Source: Argonema antarcticum A004/B2
GTDB taxonomy: Bacteria; Cyanobacteriota; Cyanobacteriia; Cyanobacteriales; Aerosakkonemataceae
NCBI RefSeq assembly: GCF_023333585.1
Contig: NZ_JAIQZN010000006.1
Span: 1 to 64,000 of the forward strand
Direction of reading: 5' to 3'
Length of the DNA: 64,000 bases
The position numbers and the translations under genes are program-made. The notes beneath the pieces were generated by a model that saw only the letters and a program-made list of their open reading frames with translations, was not told the DNA's origin and did no database searches. This document shows positions 62,564 through 64,000 of this stretch, piece after piece; positions within the stretch are counted from its first letter, which is position 1; each line of letters starts with the position of its first letter.

Positions 62564-64000
62564 GTGCGTATTCCACTGGATTATTACCGAATTTTGGGTG
62601 TGCCGATACAGGCTTCTGGGGAACAGTTAGAGCAGGCTTATGGCGATCGTATCCTGCAACTGCCAAGACGCGAGTATTCGGAAATGGCGATCGCCGCCCG
62701 TAAACAACTGCTTGACGAAGCCTACGTCGTCCTCCGAGATCCAGAAGAGCGTAAGGCTTACGATGCTAGTTTTCTCGCTAACACCTACACACAGGGAGGG
62801 TTTAGCCCACAGTCTGCCAACACCTCAGACGAGCAAGCAAAAACGACCTCCTTTGAACAGGCAGAGTCAGCAAACTTATCTGGGACTACATCGATCGCAG
62901 GCAGCGCTAACCCTGCCCCCAGTATCGAAATTAATGACGAGGAATTCATCGGTGCCTTGCTGATTCTGCAAGAATTGGGGGAATACGAACTGGTATTGAA
63001 GTTGGGTCGCTCCTACCTCAGCAATAGCAGTACCTCGATCGAAAAAGGCCGATTTGGAGAACCCAAAATCATCCGACAGGATATTGTATTAACTGTCGCC
63101 CTGGCTTGCTTGGAACTCGGCAGAGAGCAATGGCAGCAACGTCGATATGAAGATGCGGCCAATTCCCTCAGCGAAGGGCAAGAATTACTTTTACGCGAAG
63201 GTATATTTGCCAGCGTTAGGGGAGAAATCTACGCAGATCTAAACAAGTTGCGCCCCTATCGAGTATTAGAGTTACTAGCACTGCCTGAAGAAAAGGTAGA
63301 ACAAAGACGATCGGGATTGCAGCTATTGCGCGAAATGCTGCACGAACGCGACGGCATGGATGGCAGTGGCGACGATCGATCGGGACTGAGCATAGATGAC
63401 TTTCTCCGCTTTATCCAACAAATTCGCGTTTATCTCACCTCATCAGAGCAACAGGTTCTGTTTGAAGAAGAAGCTCGTCGTCCCTCGGCTGTAGCCACTT
63501 ACCTGGCAGTTTACGCTCTATTGGCACGGGGATTTATTCAACGACAGCCCGCTTTAAGCCGACGTGCGAAGCTGATGCTGATGCGTCTCGGTAAGCGGCA
63601 AGATGTGCATCTGGAACAAGCTGTATGCGCCCTCCTACTCGGACAAACCCAGGAAGCTTCTCACGCCTTAGAATTCTCTGGGGAATACGAGTCGCTGGCT
63701 TTTATTCGAGAACATTCTCAAGGATCTCCAGATCTTTTGCCGGGACTTTGTTTGTATAGCGAACGCTGGTTGCAAACGGAAGTATTTCCCCATTTCCGAG
63801 ACTTGGCTAAGGAAAAGGTTTCCCTGAAGGATTACTTCGCTGACGAGCAGTTGCAAACAAGCCTAGAAGCACTGCCAGCAACAGATGCAGCTAATGAATG
63901 GGAAGCGATCGGCTCCCAGCGTCCATCAGCAACACCGCGAACCGCCTCAGATCCAGAATCGGAAAGCGAGACAGTACAAGGTCTTAAAAGTCAGATCCAG
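62564..64000 (+). CDS. ftn2: Cell-division protein Ftn2/ARC6 (5' part, runs off the window)
   Basis: The frame opens at GTG 62564 and stays open to the end of the window (479 codons, no stop). It starts VRIPLDYYRILGVPIQASGEQLEQAYGDRI, a J-domain-like N-terminus. Then come KQLLDEAYVVLRDPEERKAYD and a long helical region (LELGREQWQQRRYEDAANSLSEGQ, RPYRVLELLALP). This is the cyanobacterial Ftn2/ZipN, plant ARC6, membrane protein that tethers the FtsZ ring. The transmembrane and C-terminal parts lie outside the window. The gene is divergent from pdhA. Confidence 0.9.
   Translation, partial: MRIPLDYYRILGVPIQASGEQLEQAYGDRILQLPRREYSEMAIAARKQLLDEAYVVLRDPEERKAYDASFLANTYTQGGFSPQSANTSDEQAKTTSFEQAESANLSGTTSIAGSANPAPSIEINDEEFIGALLILQELGEYELVLKLGRSYLSNSSTSIEKGRFGEPKIIRQDIVLTVALACLELGREQWQQRRYEDAANSLSEGQELLLREGIFASVRGEIYADLNKLRPYRVLELLALPEEKVEQRRSGLQLLREMLHERDGMDGSGDDRSGLSIDDFLRFIQQIRVYLTSSEQQVLFEEEARRPSAVATYLAVYALLARGFIQRQPALSRRAKLMLMRLGKRQDVHLEQAVCALLLGQTQEASHALEFSGEYESLAFIREHSQGSPDLLPGLCLYSERWLQTEVFPHFRDLAKEKVSLKDYFADEQLQTSLEALPATDAANEWEAIGSQRPSATPRTASDPESESETVQGLKSQIQ

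Noticed and set aside
62640..62963. 107-codon frame on the plus strand near the right end
   Set aside because: It is an alternative frame inside the ftn2 coding region, whose own frame starts at 62564 and reads to the window end.

Overview
The window reads as a chromosome segment of a filamentous cyanobacterium, probably of the Oscillatoriales/Microcoleus type. The evidence is a bicarbonate ABC transporter (cmpABCD), magnesium chelatase chlD, the cyanobacterial division gene ftn2/ARC6, split pdhA and pdhB, very frequent GCGATCGC (HIP1) octamers, several Uma2-family genes and many short palindromic repeats. No species can be named from the sequence alone.

Layout. Positions 1-1.3 kb hold a broken DUF1345 gene, a MITE-like palindrome and a Uma2 gene. 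Positions 1.3-6.9 kb hold cmpABCD on the minus strand. Positions 7.4-11.3 kb hold an orphan cytosine methyltransferase overlapping an acetyltransferase gene, then chlD. Positions 11.5-17.5 kb hold a promoter, a c-di-AMP (ydaO/yuaA-type) riboswitch and a five-gene run: NitT/TauT-type permease, binding protein, ATPase, a Usp-like protein and an ArsB/NhaD-like permease. Position 17.7 kb starts a 1047-residue membrane protein with seven helical repeats. Its 3' end and terminator are duplicated 1.9 kb downstream, and each copy carries a different small insertion. Positions 21.7-28.4 kb are accessory: Uma2 genes, a frameshifted LRR-Roc-COR GTPase and a decayed arsB. Positions 28.9-36 kb hold two PAS histidine kinases, a KGG stress protein, a pilin-like gene, a NIF3-like gene and a methyltransferase.

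The standout is 36.4-53.1 kb, a cyanobactin-type RiPP locus. It has a PatA-like protease, four precursor genes (two intact, one with an amber codon, one degenerate), a PatD-like cyclodehydratase, a stand-alone SagB-type oxidase and a PatG-like protease. No prenyltransferase gene is seen in the window. Each precursor is followed at once by an antiparallel REP-associated tyrosine transposase gene or its remnant, and each has the same 5' leader, so a leader-precursor-transposase unit appears to have been copied. The locus also contains a second candidate peptide gene ending in SGGCGCFRGFAGSAFF next to a LamG protein, a DUF4351 gene, an HNH nuclease pair and a HicAB toxin-antitoxin that cuts one transposase remnant.

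The right end (53-64 kb) is mostly housekeeping: secDF, pdhB, pdhA and the 5' part of ftn2. It is interrupted by a Uma2/DUF29/DUF6888/DUF6887 cluster and a dynamin-like GTPase that lacks its G4 motif. All functional calls rest on reading the translated sequences and on recalled family features; no database search was run.
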